Origin: Siphonodentalium dalli
Lineage: Eukaryota; Mollusca; Scaphopoda; Gadilida; Siphonodentaliidae
Length of the DNA stretch: 64,000 nt
Reading direction: 5' to 3'
Assembly (NCBI GenBank): GCA_032622095.1
Contig: CP136063.1
Span: 14,299,814-14,363,813, forward strand
Both the position numbers and the translations under genes were made by a program. The stretch's first letter is position 1; the number at the start of each line of letters is the position of its first letter. Positions 46,341-63,100 of the stretch are shown piece by piece. Below the pieces are notes generated by a model. It was not told where the DNA came from. It saw only the letters and a program-made list of their open reading frames with translations, and did not search any database.

Positions 46341-49300
46341 TCTCACATGAGAGGACGTGATATGCACCATAACTAATGATGTATAACATGAGAGGAGGTG
46401 ATATGAATCATAACTAATGATGACTAACATGAGAGGACGTGACGTGAATCATAACTAATGATGTATAACATGAGAAGACGTGATATGCATCATAACTAAT
46501 GATGACTAACATTAGAGGACGTGATATGAATCATAACTAATGATGTCTAACATGAGAGGACGTGATATGTACCATAACTAATGATGTATAACATGAGAGG
46601 ACGTGATATGAATCATAACTAATGATGTCTAACATGAGAGGATGTGATATGAATCATAACTAATGATGTCTAACATGAGAGGATGAGATATGAATCATAA
46701 CTAATGGTGTGTCACACGAGAGGACGTGATATGAATCATAACTAATGATGTCTCACATGAGAGGATGTGATATGAATCATAACTAATGATGTCTAACATG
46801 AGAGGACGTGATATGAATCATAACTAATGATGTCTCACATGAGAGGATGTGATATGAATCATATCTAATGATGTCTCACATTAGAGGACATGATATGAAT
46901 CATAACTAATGATGTCTCACATGAGAGGACGCGATATGAATCATAACTAATGATGTCTCACATGAGAGGATGTGATATGAATCATAACTAATGATGTCTA
47001 ACACGAGAAGACGTGATATGAATCATAACTAATGATGTCTCACATGAGAGGATGTGATATGAATCATAACTAATGATGGCTCACATGACAGGACGTGATA
47101 TGAATCATAACTAATGATGTCTAACATGAAGAGGACGTGATATGAATCATAACTAATGATGTCTAACATGAGAGGATGTGATATGAATCATAACTAATGA
47201 TGTCTCACATTAGAGGAGGTGATATGAATCATAACTAATGATGTCTCACATTAGAGGAGGTGATATGAATCATAACTAATGATGTCAAACATGATGAGGA
47301 CGTGATATGAATCATAACTAATGATGTCTAACATGAGAGGATGTGATATGAATCATAACTAATGATGTCTAACATTAGAGGAGGTGATACGAATCATAAC
47401 TAATGATGTCTAACATTAGAGGGGGTGATATGAATCATAACTAATGATGTCTAACGTTAGAGGAGGTGATATGAATCATAACTAATGATGTCTAACATGA
47501 AGAGGTCGTGATATGAATCATAACTAATGATGTCTAACATGAAGAGGACGTGATATGAATCATAACTAATGATGTCTAACATGAGAGGATGTGATATGAA
47601 TCATAACTAATGATGTCTCACATGAGAGGATGTGATATGAATCATAACAAATGATGTCAAACATGATGAGGACGTGATATGAATCATAACTAATGATGTC
47701 TAACATGAGAGGATGTGATATGAATCATAACTAATGATGTCTAACATTAGAGGAGGTGATACGAATCATAACTAATGATGTCTAACATTAGAGGGGGTGA
47801 TATGAATCATAACTAATGATGTCTAACATGAGGAGGACGTGATATGAATCATAACTAATGATGTTTAACATGAGAGGATGTGATATGAATCATAACTAAT
47901 GATGTCTAACATTAGAGGAGGTGATATGAATCATAACTAATGATGTGTAACATGAGAGGATGTGATATTAATCATAACTTATGATGTCTAACATGAGGAG
48001 GACGTGATATGAATCATAACTAATGATGTATAACATGAGAGGATGTGATATGAATCATAACTAATGATGTATAACATGAGAGGATGAGATATGAATCATA
48101 ACTAATGATGTCTCACATGAGAGGACGTGCATGAATCATAACTAATGATGTATAACATGAGAGTATGTGATATGAATCATAACTAATGATGTCTAACATG
48201 AGGAGGACTTGATATGAATCATAACTAATGATGTCTAACATGAGAGGATGTGATATGAATCATAACTAATGATGTCTAACATGGGAGGACCTGATATGAA
48301 TCATAACTAATGATGTCTAACATGAGAGGATGTGATATGAATCATAACTAATGGTGTCTCACATGAGAGGACGTGCATGAATCATAACTAATGATGTATA
48401 ACATGAGAGTATGTGATATGAATCATAACTAATGATGTATAGCATGAGAGGATGTGATTTGAATCATAACTAATGATGTATAACATGAGAGGACGTGATA
48501 GGAATCATAACTAATGATGTCTAACATGAGAGGACGTGATATGAATCATAACTAATGATGAATAACATGAGAAGGACGTGTTATGAATCATAACTAATGA
48601 TGTATAACATGAGAGGACGTGATATGAATCATAACTAATGATGTATAACATGAGAGGATGTGATATGAATCATAACTAATGATGTCTAACATGAGAGGAC
48701 GTGATATGAATCATAACTAATGATGTCTAACATGAGAGGACGTGACGTGAATCATAACTAATGATGTCTAACATGAGAGGACGTGACGTGAATCATAACT
48801 AATGATGTATAACATGAGAGGATGTGATATGAATCATAACTAATGATGTCTAACATGAGAGGATGTGATATGAATCATAACTAATGATGTCTAACATGAG
48901 AGGATGTGATATGAATCATAAGTAATGATGTCTAACATGAGAGGACGTGACGTGAATCATAACTAATGATGTCTAACATGAGAGGACGTGACGTGAATCA
49001 TAACTAATGATGTATAACATGAGAGGATGTGATATGAATCATAACTAATGATGTATAACATGAGAGGATGTGATATGAATCATAACTAATGATGTCTCAC
49101 ATGAGAGGAAGTGATATGAATCCTAACTAATGATGTCTAACATGAGAGGACGTGACGTGAATCATAACTAATGATGTATAACATGAGAGGATGTGATATG
49201 AATCATAACTAATGATGTCTCACATGATAGGAAGTGATATGAATCATAACTAATGATGTCTCACATGAGAGGAAGTGATATGAATCCTAACTAATGATGT

Positions 49301-50714
49301 CTCACATGAGAGGATGTGATATGAATCATAAATAATGATGTCTAACATGAGAGGATGTGATATGAATCATAACTAATGATGTCTAACATGAGAGGATGTG
49401 ATATGAATCATAACTAATGATGTCTAACATGAGAGGACGTGATATGAATCATAACTAATGATGTCTAACATGAGAGGATGTGATATGAATCATAACTAAT
49501 GGTGTCTAACATGAGAGGACGTGATATGAATCATAACTAATGATGTCTAACATGAGGAGGACGTGATATGAATAATAACTAATGATGTCTAACATGAGAG
49601 GATGTGATATGAATAATAACTAATGATGTCTAACATGAGAGGATGTGATATGAATCATAACTAATGATGTCTAACATGAGAGGATGTGATATGAATCATA
49701 ACTAATGATGTCTAGCATGAGAGGACGTGAAGTGAATCATAACTAATGATGTATAACATGAGAAGACGTGATATGCATCATAACTAATGATGACTAACAT
49801 TAGAGGACGTGATATGAATCATAACTAATGATGTCTAACATGAGAGGACGTGATATGTACCATAACTAATGATGTATAACATGAGAGGACGTGATATGCA
49901 CCATAACTAATGATGTATAACATGAGAGGAGTTGATATGAATCATAACTAATGATGACTAACATGAGAGGATGTGATATGAATCATAACTAATGATGTCT
50001 AACATGAGAGGACGTGACGTGAATCATAACTAATGATGTATAACATGAGAAGACGTGATATGAATCATAACTAATGATGTCTAACATGAGAGGACGTAAT
50101 ATGTACCATAACTAATGATGTATAACATGAGAGGACGTGATATGTACCATAACTAATGATGTATAACATGAGAGGACGTGATATGCACCATAACTAATGA
50201 TGTATAACATGAGAGGAGTTGATATGAATCATAACTAATGATGACTAACATGAGAGGATGTGATATGAATCATAACTAATGATGTCTAACATGAGAGGAC
50301 GTGACGTGAATCATAACTAATGATGTCTAACATGAGCGGACGTGATATGAATCATAACTAATGATGTCTCACATGAGAGGATGTGACATGAATCATAACT
50401 AATGATGTCTCACATGAGAGGATGTGATATGAATCATAACTAATGATGTCTCACATGAGAGGACGTGATATGCACCATAACTAATGATGTATAACATGAG
50501 AGGAGGTGATATGAATCATAACTAATGATGACTAACATGAGAGGACGTGACGTGAATCATAACTAATGATGTATAACATGAGAAGACGTGATATGCATCA
50601 TAACTAATGATGACTAACATTAGACGACGTGATATGAATCATAACTAATGATGTCTAACATGAGAGGACGTGATATGTACCATAACTAATGATGTATAAC
50701 ATGAGAGGACGTGA

Positions 50715-53700
50715 TATGAATCATAACTAATGATGTCTAACATGAGAGGATGTGATATGAATCATAACTAATGATGTCTAACATGAGAGGATGAGATATG
50801 AATCATAACTAATGGTGTGTCACACGAGAGGACGTGATATGAATCATAACTAATGATGTCTCACATGAGAGGATGTGATATGAATCATAACTAATGATGT
50901 CTAACATGAGAGGACGTGATATGAATCATAACTAATGATGTCTCACATGAGAGGATGTGATATGAATCATAACTAATGATGTCTCACATTAGAGGACATG
51001 ATATGAATCATAACTAATGATGTCTCACATGAGAGGACGCGATATGAATCATAACTAATGATGTCTCACATGAGAGGATGTGATATGAATCATAACTAAT
51101 GATGTCTAACACGAGAAGACGTGATATGAATCATAACTAATGATGTCTCACATGAGAGGATGTGATATGAAACATAACTAATGATGGCTCACATGAGAGG
51201 ACGTGATATGAATCATAACTAATGATGTCTAACGTTAGAGGAGGTGATATGAATCATAACTAATGATGTCTAACATGAAGAGGACGTGATATGAATCATA
51301 ACTAATGATGTCTAACATGAAGAGGACGTGATATGAATCATAACTAATGATGTCTAACATGAGAGGATGTGATATGAATCATAACTAATGATGTCTCACA
51401 TTAGAGGAGGTGATATGAAACATAACTAATGATGTCTAACATGATGAGGACGTGATATGAATCATAACTAATGATGTCTAACATGAGAGGATGTGATATG
51501 AATCATAACTAATGATGTCTAACATTAGAGGAGGTGATATGAATCATAACTAATGATGTCTAACATTAGAGGGGGTGATATGAATCATAACTAATGATGT
51601 CTAACATGAGGAGGACGTGATATGAATCATAACTAATGATGTTTAACATGAGAGGATGTGATATGAATCATAACTAATGATGTCTAACATTAGAGGAGGT
51701 GATATGAATCATAACTAATGATGTGTAACATGAGTGGATGTGATATTAATCATAACTTATGATGTCTAACATGAGGAGGACGTGATATGAATCATAACTA
51801 ATGATGTATAACATGAGAGGATGTGATATGAATCATAACTAATGATGTATAACATGAGAGGATGAGATATGAATCATAACTAATGATGTCTCACATGAGA
51901 GGACGTGCATGAATCATAACTAATGATGTATAACATGAGAGTATGTGATATGAATCATAACTAATGATGTCTAACATGAGGAGGACGTGATATGAATCAT
52001 AACTAATGATGTCTAACATGAGAGGATGTGATATGAATCATAACTAATGATGTCTAACATGGGAGGACCTGATATGAATCATAACTAATGATGTCTAACA
52101 TGAGAGGATGTGATATGAATCATAACTAATGGTGTCTCACATGAGAGGACGTGCATGAATCATAACTAATGATGTATAACATGAGAGTATGTGATATGAA
52201 TCATAACTAATGATGTATAGCATGAGAGGATGTGATATGAATCATTACTAATGATGTATAACATGAGAGGACGTGATAGGAATCATAACTAATGATGTCT
52301 AACATGAGAGGACGTGATAAGAATCATAACTAATGATGAATAACATGAGAAGGACGTGTTATGAATCATAACTAATGATGTATAACATGAGAGGACGTGA
52401 TATGAATCATAACTAATGATGTATAACATGAGAGGACGTGATATGAATCATAACTAATGATGTATAACATGAGAAGGACGTGTTATGAATCATAACTAAT
52501 GATGTATAACATGAGATGATGTGATATGAATCATAACTAATGATGTCTAACATGAGAAGGACGTGATATGAATCATAACTAACGGTGTCTCACATGAGAG
52601 GATGTGATATGAATCATAACAAATGATGTCTAACATGAGAAGGACGTGATATGAATCATAACTAATGATGTCTCACATGAGAGGACTTGATAACTAATGA
52701 TGACTAATAATGTCTCATATGAGAGGACGTGATATGATTCATAACTAATGATATATAACACGAGAGGAGGTGATATGAATCATAACTAATCATGTCTAAC
52801 ATGAGAGGAAGTGATACGAATCATTACTAATGATGTCTCACATGAGAGGACTTGATAACTAATGATGACTAATGATGTCTCACATGAGAGGATGTGATAT
52901 GAATCATAACTAATGATGTCTAACATGAGAGGACGTGATATGAATCATAACTAATGATGTCTAACATTAGAGGACGTGATATGAATCATAACTAATGATG
53001 TCTAACATTAGAAGAGGTGATATGAATCAAGACTAATGATATCTAGCATGAGGACGTGATATGAATCATAGCTAATGATGTCTCACATGAGAGGACGTGA
53101 TATGAATCATAACTAAAGATGTGTCACATTAGAGGACGAGATATAAATCATAACTAACGATGTGTCACATTAGAGGACGTGAGATGAATCATAACTAATG
53201 ATGTCTAACATTAGATGACGTGATATTAATCATAACTAATGATGTCTCACATGACAGGACGTGATATGAATAATAACTAATGAAGTATAACATGAGAAGG
53301 ACGTGATATGAATCATAACTAATAATGTCTAACATGAGAGGACGTGATATGAATCATAACTAATGATGTCTAACATGGGATGACGTGATATGAATCATAA
53401 CTAATGATTTCGCACATGCGAGGACGTGATATGAATCATAACTAATGATGTCTAACATGAGAGGACGTGATATGAATCATAACTAATGATGTCTAACGTG
53501 AGAGGACGTGATATGGATCATAACTAATGATGTCTAACATTAGAGGACGTGATATGAATCAAGACTAATGATATCTAGCATGAGGACGTGATATGAATCA
53601 TAGCTAATGATGTCTCACATGAGAGGACGTGATATGAATCATAACTAACGATGTGTCACATTAGAGGACGTGGTATGAATCATAACTAAAGATGTGTCAC

Positions 53701-56700
53701 ATTAGAGGACGAGATATAAATCATAACTAACGATGTGTCACATTAGAGGACGTGAGATGAATCATAACTAATGATGTCTAACATTAGATGACGTGATATG
53801 AATCATAACTAATGATGTCTCACATGACAGGACGTGATATGAATAATAACTAATGAAGTATAACATGAGAGGACGTGATATGAATCATAACTAATAATGT
53901 CTAACATGAGAGGACGTGATATGAATCATAACTAATGATGTCTAACATGAGAGGATGTGATATGAATCATAACTAATGATGTCTAACATGAGAGGATGAG
54001 ATATGAATCATAACTAATGGTGTGTCACACGAGAGGACGTGATATGAATCATAACTAATGATGTCTCACATGAGAGGATGTGATATGAATCATAACTAAT
54101 GATGTCTAACATGAGAGGACGTGATATGAATCATAACTAATGATGTCTCACATGAGAGGATGTGATATGAATCATAACTAATGATGTCTCACATTAGAGG
54201 ACATGATATGAATCATAACTAATGATGTCTCACATGAGAGGACGCGATATGAATCATAACTAATGATGTCTCACATGAGAGGATGTGATATGAATCATAA
54301 CTAATGATGTCTAACACGAGAAGACGTGATATGAATCATAACTAATGATGTCTCACATGAGAGGATGTGATATGAATCATAACTAATGATGGCTCACATG
54401 AGAGGACGTGATATGAATCATAACTAATGATGTCTAACGTTAGAGGAGGTGATATGAATCATAACTAATGATGTCTAACATGAAGAGGACGTGATATGAA
54501 TCATAACTAATGATGTCTAACATGAAGAGGACGTGATATGAATCATAACTAATGATGTCTAACATGAGAGGATGTGATATGAATCATAACTAATGATGTC
54601 TCACATTAGAGGAGGTGATATGAATCATAACTAATGATGTCTAACATGATGAGGAGGTGATATGAATCATAACTAATGATGTCTAACATGAGAGGATGTG
54701 ATATGAATCATAACTAATGATGTCTAACATTAGAGGAGGTGATATGAATCATAACTAATGATGTCTAACATTAGAGGGGGTGATATGAATCATAACTAAT
54801 GATGTCTAACATGAGGAGGACGTGATATGAATCATAACTAATGATGTTTAACATGAGAGGATGTGATATGAATCATAACTAATGATGTCTAACATTAGAG
54901 GAGGTGATATGAATCATAACTAATGATGTGTAACATGAGTGGATGTGATATTAATCATAACTTATGATGTCTAACATGAGGAGGACGTGATATGAATCAT
55001 AACTAATGATGTATAACATGAGAGGATGTGATATGAATCATAACTAATGATGTATAACATGAGAGGATGAGATATGAATCATAACTAATGATGTCTCACA
55101 TGAGAGGACGTGCATGAATCATAACTAATGATGTATAACATGAGAGTATGTGATATGAATCATAACTAATGATGTCTAACATGAGGAGGACGTGATATGA
55201 ATCATAACTAATGATGTCTAACATGAGAGGATGTGATATGAATCATAACTAATGATGTCTAACATGGGAGGACCTGATATGAATCATAACTAATGATGTC
55301 TAACATGAGAGGATGTGATATGAATCATAACTAATGGTGTCTCACATGAGAGGACGTGCATGAATCATAACTAATGATGTATAACATGAGAGTATGTGAT
55401 ATGAATCATAACTAATGATGCATAGCATGAGAGGATGTGATATGAATCATTACTAATGATGTATAACATGAGAGGACGTGATAGGAATCATAACTAATGA
55501 TGTCTAACATGAGAGGACGTGATAAGAATCATAACTAATGATGAATAACATGAGAAGGACGTGTTATGAATCATAACTAATGATGTATAACATGAGAGGA
55601 CGTGATATGAATCATAACTAATGATGTATAACATGAGAGGACGTGATATGAATCATAACTAATGATGTATAACATGAGAAGGACGTGTTATGAATCATAA
55701 CTAATGATGTATAACATGAGATGATGTGATATGAATCATAACTAATGATGTCTAACATGAGAAGGACGTGATATGAATCATAACTAACGGTGTCTCACAT
55801 GAGAGGATGTGATATGAATCATAACAAATGATGTCTAACATGAGAAGGACGTGATATGAATCATAACTAATGATGTCTCACATGAGAGGACTTGATAACT
55901 AATGATGACTAATAATGTCTCATATGAGAGGACGTGATATGATTCATAACTAATGATATATAACACGAGAGGAGGTGATATGAATCATAACTAATCATGT
56001 CTAACATGAGAGGAAGTGATACGAATCATTACTAATGATGTCTCACATGAGAGAACTTGATAACTAATGATGACTAATGATGTCTCACATGAGAGGATGT
56101 GATATGAATCATAACTAATGATGTCTAACATGAGAGGACGTGATATGAATCATAACTAATGATGTCTAACATTAGAGGACGTGATATGAATCATAACTAA
56201 TGATGTCTAACATTAGAAGAGGTGATATGAATCAAGACTAATGATATCTAGCATGAGGACGTGATATGAATCATAGCTAATGATGTCTCACATGAGAGGA
56301 CGTGATATGAATCATAACTAAAGATGTGTCACATTAGAGGACGAGATATAAATCATAACTAACGATGTGTCACATTAGAGGACGTGAGATGAATCATAAC
56401 TAATGATGTCTAACATTAGATGACGTGATATTAATCATAACTAATGATGTCTCACATGACAGGACGTGATATGAATAATAACTAATGAAGTATAACATGA
56501 GAAGGACGTGATATGAATCATAACTAATAATGTCTAACATGAGAGGACGTGATATGAATCATAACTAATGATGTCTAACATGGGATGACGTGATATGAAT
56601 CATAACTAATGATTTCGCACATGCGAGGACGTGATATGAATCATAACTAATGATGTCTAACATGAGAGGACGTGATATGAATCATAACTAATGATGTCTA

Positions 56701-57146
56701 ACGTGAGAGGACGTGATATGGATCATAACTAATGATGTCTAACATTAGAGGACGTGATATGAATCAAGACTAATGATATCTAGCATGAGGACGTGATATG
56801 AATCATAGCTAATGATGTCTCACATGAGAGGACGTGATATGAATCATAACTAACGATGTGTCACATTAGAGGACGTGATATGAATCATAACTAAAGATGT
56901 GTCACATTAGAGGACGAGATATAAATCATAACTAACGATGTGTCACATTAGAGGACGTGAGATGAATCATAACTAATGATGTCTAACATTAGATGACGTG
57001 ATATGAATCATAACTAATGATGTCTCACATGACAGGACGTGATATGAATAATAACTAATGAAGTATAACATGAGAGGACGTGATATGAATCATAACTAAT
57101 AATGTCTAACATGAGAGGACGTGATATGAATCATAACTAATGATGT
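50715..57146. repeat. Tandem block duplication, period 3,205 bp
   Basis: Copy 1 is about 50715-53920 and copy 2 runs to about 57146. GACGCGATAT occurs at 51036/54241, GATATTAATC plus ACTTATG at 51742/54947, and GAGGACTTGA at 52681/55886. A private TTTCGCACATGCG variant is present near 53409 and 56616 but not in other blocks. The copies are nearly identical, so this looks recent. Confidence 0.88.
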
Positions 57147-60100
57147 CTCACATGACAGGACGTGGTATGAATCATAATTAATTATGTCTAACATGAGTGG
57201 ACGTGATATGAATCATAAATAATGATGTCTAACACGAGAGGAAATGATATGAATCATAACTAATGATGTCTAACATGGGATGACGTGATATGAATCATAA
57301 CTAATGATTTCTCACATGAGAGGACGCGATATGAATCATAACTAATGATGTCTAACATGAGAGGACGTGATATGAATCATAACTAATGATGTCTAACATG
57401 AGAGGACGAGATATGAATCATAACTAATGATGTCTAACATGAGAGGACGTGACGTGAATCATAACTAATGATGTCTAACATGAGAGGACGTGACGTGAAT
57501 CATAACTAATGATGTATAACATGAGAGGATGTGATATGAATCATAACTAATGATGTCTAACATGAGAGGATGTGATATGAATCATAACTAATGATGTCTA
57601 ACGTGAGAGGATGTGATATGAATCATAACTAATGATGTCTAACATGAGAGGACGTGACGTGAATCATAACTAATGATGTCTAACATGAGAGGACGTGACG
57701 TGAATCATAACTAATGATGTATAACATGAGAGGATGTGATATGAATCATAACTAATGATGTCTCACATGAGAGGAAGTGATATGAATCCTAACTAATGAT
57801 GTCTCACATGAGAGGATGTGATATGAATCATAACTAATGATGTCTAACATGAGAGGACGTGACGTGAATCATAACTAATGATGTATAACATGAGAGGATG
57901 TGATATGAATCATAACTAATGATGTCTCACATGAGAGGAAGTGATATGAATCCTAACTAATGATGTCTCACATGAGAGGATGTGATATGAATCATAACTA
58001 ATGATGTCTAACATGAGAGGATGTGATATGAATCATAACTAATGATGTCTAACATGAGAGGATGTGATATGAATCATAACTAATGATGTCTAACATGAGA
58101 GGATGTGATATGAATCATAACTAATGATGTCTAACATGAGAGGACGTGATATGAATCATAACTAATGATGTCTAACATGAGAGGATGTGATATGAATCAT
58201 AACTAATGGTGTCTAACAAGAGAGGACGTGATATGAATCATAACTAATGATGTCTAACATGAGGAGGACGTGATATGAATAATAACTAATGATGTCTAAC
58301 ATGAGAGGATGTGATATGAATAATAACTAATGATGTCTAACATGAGAGGATGTGATATGAATCATAACTAATGATGTCTAACATGAGAGGATGTGATATG
58401 AATCATAACTAATGATGTCTAACATGAGAGGACGTGACGTGAATCATAACTAATGATGTATAACATGAGAAGACGTGATATGCATCATAACTAATGATGA
58501 CTAACATTAGAGGACGTGATATGAATCATAACTAATGATGTCTAACATGAGAGGACGTGATATGTACCATAACTAATGATGTATAACATGAGAGGACGTG
58601 ATATGCACCATAACTAATGATGTATAACATGAGAGGAGGTGATATGAATCATAACTAATGATGACTAACATGAGAGGATGTGATATGAATCATAACTAAT
58701 GATGTCTAACATGAGAGGACGTGACGTGAATCATAACTAATGATGTATAACATGAGAAGACGTGATATGAATCATAACTAATGATGTCTAACATGAGAGG
58801 ACGTGATATGTACCATAACTAATGATGTATAACATGAGAGGACGTGATATGAATCATAACTAATGATGTCTAACATGAGCGGACGTGATATGAATCATAA
58901 CTAATGATGTCTCACATGAGAGGATGTGATATCAATCATAACTAATGATGTCTCACATGAGAGGACGTGATATGCACCATAACTAATGATGTATAACATG
59001 CGAGGATGTGATATGAATCATAACTAATGATGTCTAACATTAGAGAGGTGATATGAATCATAACTAATGATGTGTAACATGAGAGGATGTGATATTAATC
59101 ATAACTTATGATGTCTAACATGAGGAGGACGTGATATGAATCATAACTAATGATGTATAACATGAGAGGATGTGATATGAATCATAACTAATGATGTATA
59201 ACATGAGAGGATGAGATATGAATCATAACTAATGATGTCTCACATGAGAGGACGTGCATGAATCATAACTAATGATGTATAACATGAGAGTATGTGATAT
59301 GAATCATAACTAATGATGTCTAACATGAGGAGGACGTGATATGAATCATAACTAATGATGTCTAACATGAGAGGATGTGATATGAATCATAACTAATGAT
59401 GTCTAACATGGGAGCACCTGATATGAATCATAACTAATGATGTCTAACATGAGAGGATGTGATATGAATCATAACTAATGGTGTCTCACATGAGAGGACG
59501 TGCATGAATCATAACTAATGATGTATAACATGAGAGTATGTGATATGAATCATAACTAATGATGTATAGCATGAGAGGATGTGATATGAATCATAACTAA
59601 TGATGTATAACATGAGAGGACGTGATAGGAATCATAACTAATGATGTCTAACATGAGAGGACGTGATATGAATCATAACTAATGATGAATAACATGAGAA
59701 GGACGTGTTATGAATCATAACTAATGATGTATAACATGAGAGGACGTGATATGAATCATAACTAATGATGTATAACATGAGAGGACGTGATATGAATCAT
59801 AACTAATGATGTATAACATGAGAAGGACGTGTTATGAATCATAACTAATGATGTATAACATGAGATGATGTGATATGAATCATAACTAATGATGTCTAAC
59901 ATGAGAAGGACGTGATATGAATCATAACTAACGGTGTCTCACATGAGAGGATGTGATATGAATCATAACTAATGATGTCTAACATGAGAAGGACGTGATA
60001 TGAATCATAACTAATGATGTCTCACATGAGAGGACTTGATAACTAATGATGACTAATAATGTCTCATATGAGAGGACGTGATATGATTCATAACTAATGA

Positions 60101-63100
60101 TATATAACACGAGAGGAGGTGATATGAATCATAACTAATCATGTCTAACATGAGAGGAAGTGATACGAATCATTACTAATGATGTCTCACATGAGAGGAC
60201 TTGATAACTAATGATCACTAATGATGTCTCACATGAGAGGATGTGATATGAATCATAACTAATGATGTCTAACATGAGAGGACGTGATATGAATCATAAC
60301 TAATGATGTCTAACATTAGAGGACGTGATATGAATCAAGACTAATGATATCTAGCATGAGGACGTGATATGAATCATAGCTAATGATGTCTCACATGAGA
60401 GGACGTGATATGAATCATAACTAACGATGTGTCACATTAGAGGACGTGATATGAATCATAACTAAAGATGTGTCACATTAGAGGACGAGATATAAATCAT
60501 AACTAACGATGTGTCACATTAGAGGACGTGAGATGAATCATAACTAATGATGTCTAACATTAGATGACGTGATATTAATCATAACTAATGATGTCTCACA
60601 TGACAGGACGTGATATGAATAATAACTAATGAAGTCTAACATGAGAAGGACGTGATATGAATCATAACTAATAATGTCTAACATGAGAGGACGTGATATG
60701 AATCATAACTAATGATGTCTAACATGGGATGACGTGATATGAATCATAACTAATGATTTCTCACATGCGAGGACGTGATATGAATCATAACTAATGATGT
60801 CTAACATGAGAGGACGTGATATGAATCATAACTAATGATGTCTAACGTGAGAGGACGTGATATGGATCATAACTAATGATGTCTAACATTAGAGGACGTG
60901 ATATGAATCAAGACTAATGATATCTAGCATGAGGACGTGATATGAATCATAGCTAATGATGTCTCACATGAGAGGACGTGATATGAATCATAACTAACGA
61001 TGTTTCACATTAGAGGACGTGATATGAATCATAACTAAAGATGTGTCACATTAGAGGACGAGATATAAATCATAACTAACGATGTGTCACATTAGAGGAC
61101 GTGAGATGAATCATAACTAATGATGTCTAGCATTAGATGACGTGATATGAATCATAACTAATGATGTCTCACATGACAGGACGTGATATGAATAATAACT
61201 AATGAAGTATAACATGAGAGGACGTGATATGAATCATAACTAATAATGTCTAACATGAGAGGACGTGATATGAATCATAACTAATGATGTCTCACATGAC
61301 AGGACGTGGTATGAATCATAATTAATTATGTCTAACATGAGTGGACGTGATATGAATCATAAATAATGATGTCTAACACGAGAGGAAATGATATGAATCA
61401 TAACTAATGATGTCTAACATGGGATGACGTGATATGAATCATAACTAATGATTTCTCACATGAGAGGACGCGATATGAATCATAACTAATGATGTCTAAC
61501 ATGAGAGGACGTGATATGAATCATAACTAATGATGTCTAACATGAGAGGACGTGACGTGAATCATAACTAATGATGTCTAACATGAGAGGACGTGACGTG
61601 AATCATAACTAATGATGTATAACATGAGAGGATGTGATATGAATCATAACTAATGATGTCTAACATGAGAGGATGTGATATGAATCATAACTAATGATGT
61701 CTAACATGAGAGGATGTGATATGAATCATAACTAATGATGTCTAACATGAGAGGACGTGACGTGAATCATAACTAATGATGTCTAACATGAGAGGACGTG
61801 ACGTGAATCATAACTAATGATGTATAACATGAGAGGATGTGATATGAATCATAACTAATGATGTCTCACATGAGAGGAAGTGATATGAATCCTAACTAAT
61901 GATGTCTCACATGAGAGGATGTGATATGAATCATAACTAATGATGTCTAACATGAGAGGACGTGACGTGAATCATAACTAATGATGTATAACATGAGAGG
62001 ATGTGATATGAATCATAACTAATGATGTCTCACATGAGAGGAAGTGATATGAATCCTAACTAATGATGTCTCACATGAGAGGATGTGATATGAATCATAA
62101 CTAATGATGTCTAACATGAGAGGATGTGATATGAATCATAACTAATGATGTCTAACATGAGAGGATGTGATATGAATCATAACTAATGATGTCTAACATG
62201 AGAGGATGTGATATGAATCATAACTAATGATGTCTAACATGAGAGGACGTGATATGAATCATAACTAATGATGTCTAACATGAGAGGATGTGATATGAAT
62301 CATAACTAATGGTGTCTAACAAGAGAGGACGTGATATGAATCATAACTAATGATGTCTAACATGAGGAGGACGTGATATGAATAATAACTAATGATGTCT
62401 AACATGAGAGGATGTGATATGAATAATAACTAATGATGTCTAACATGAGAGGATGTGATATGAATCATAACTAATGATGTCTAACATGAGAGGATGTGAT
62501 ATGAATCATAACTAATGATGTCTAACATGAGAGGACGTGACGTGAATCATAACTAATGATGTATAACATGAGAAGACGTGATATGCATCATAACTAATGA
62601 TGACTAACATTAGAGGACGTGATATGAATCATAACTAATGATGTCTAACATGAGAGGACGTGATATGTACCATAACTAATGATGTATAACATGAGAGGAC
62701 GTGATATGCACCATAACTAATGATGTATAACATGAGAGGAGGTGATATGAATCATAACTAATGATGACTAACATGAGAGGATGTGATATGAATCATAACT
62801 AATGATGTCTAACATGAGAGGACGTGACGTGAATCATAACTAATGATGTATAACATGAGAAGACGTGATATGAATCATAACTAATGATGTCTAACATGAG
62901 AGGACGTGATATGTACCATAACTAATGATGTATAACATGAGAGGACGTGATATGAATCATAACTAATGATGTCTAACATGAGCGGACGTGATATGAATCA
63001 TAACTAATGATGTCTCACATGAGAGGATGTGATATCAATCATAACTAATGATGTCTCACATGAGAGGACGTGATATGCACCATAACTAATGATGTATAAC

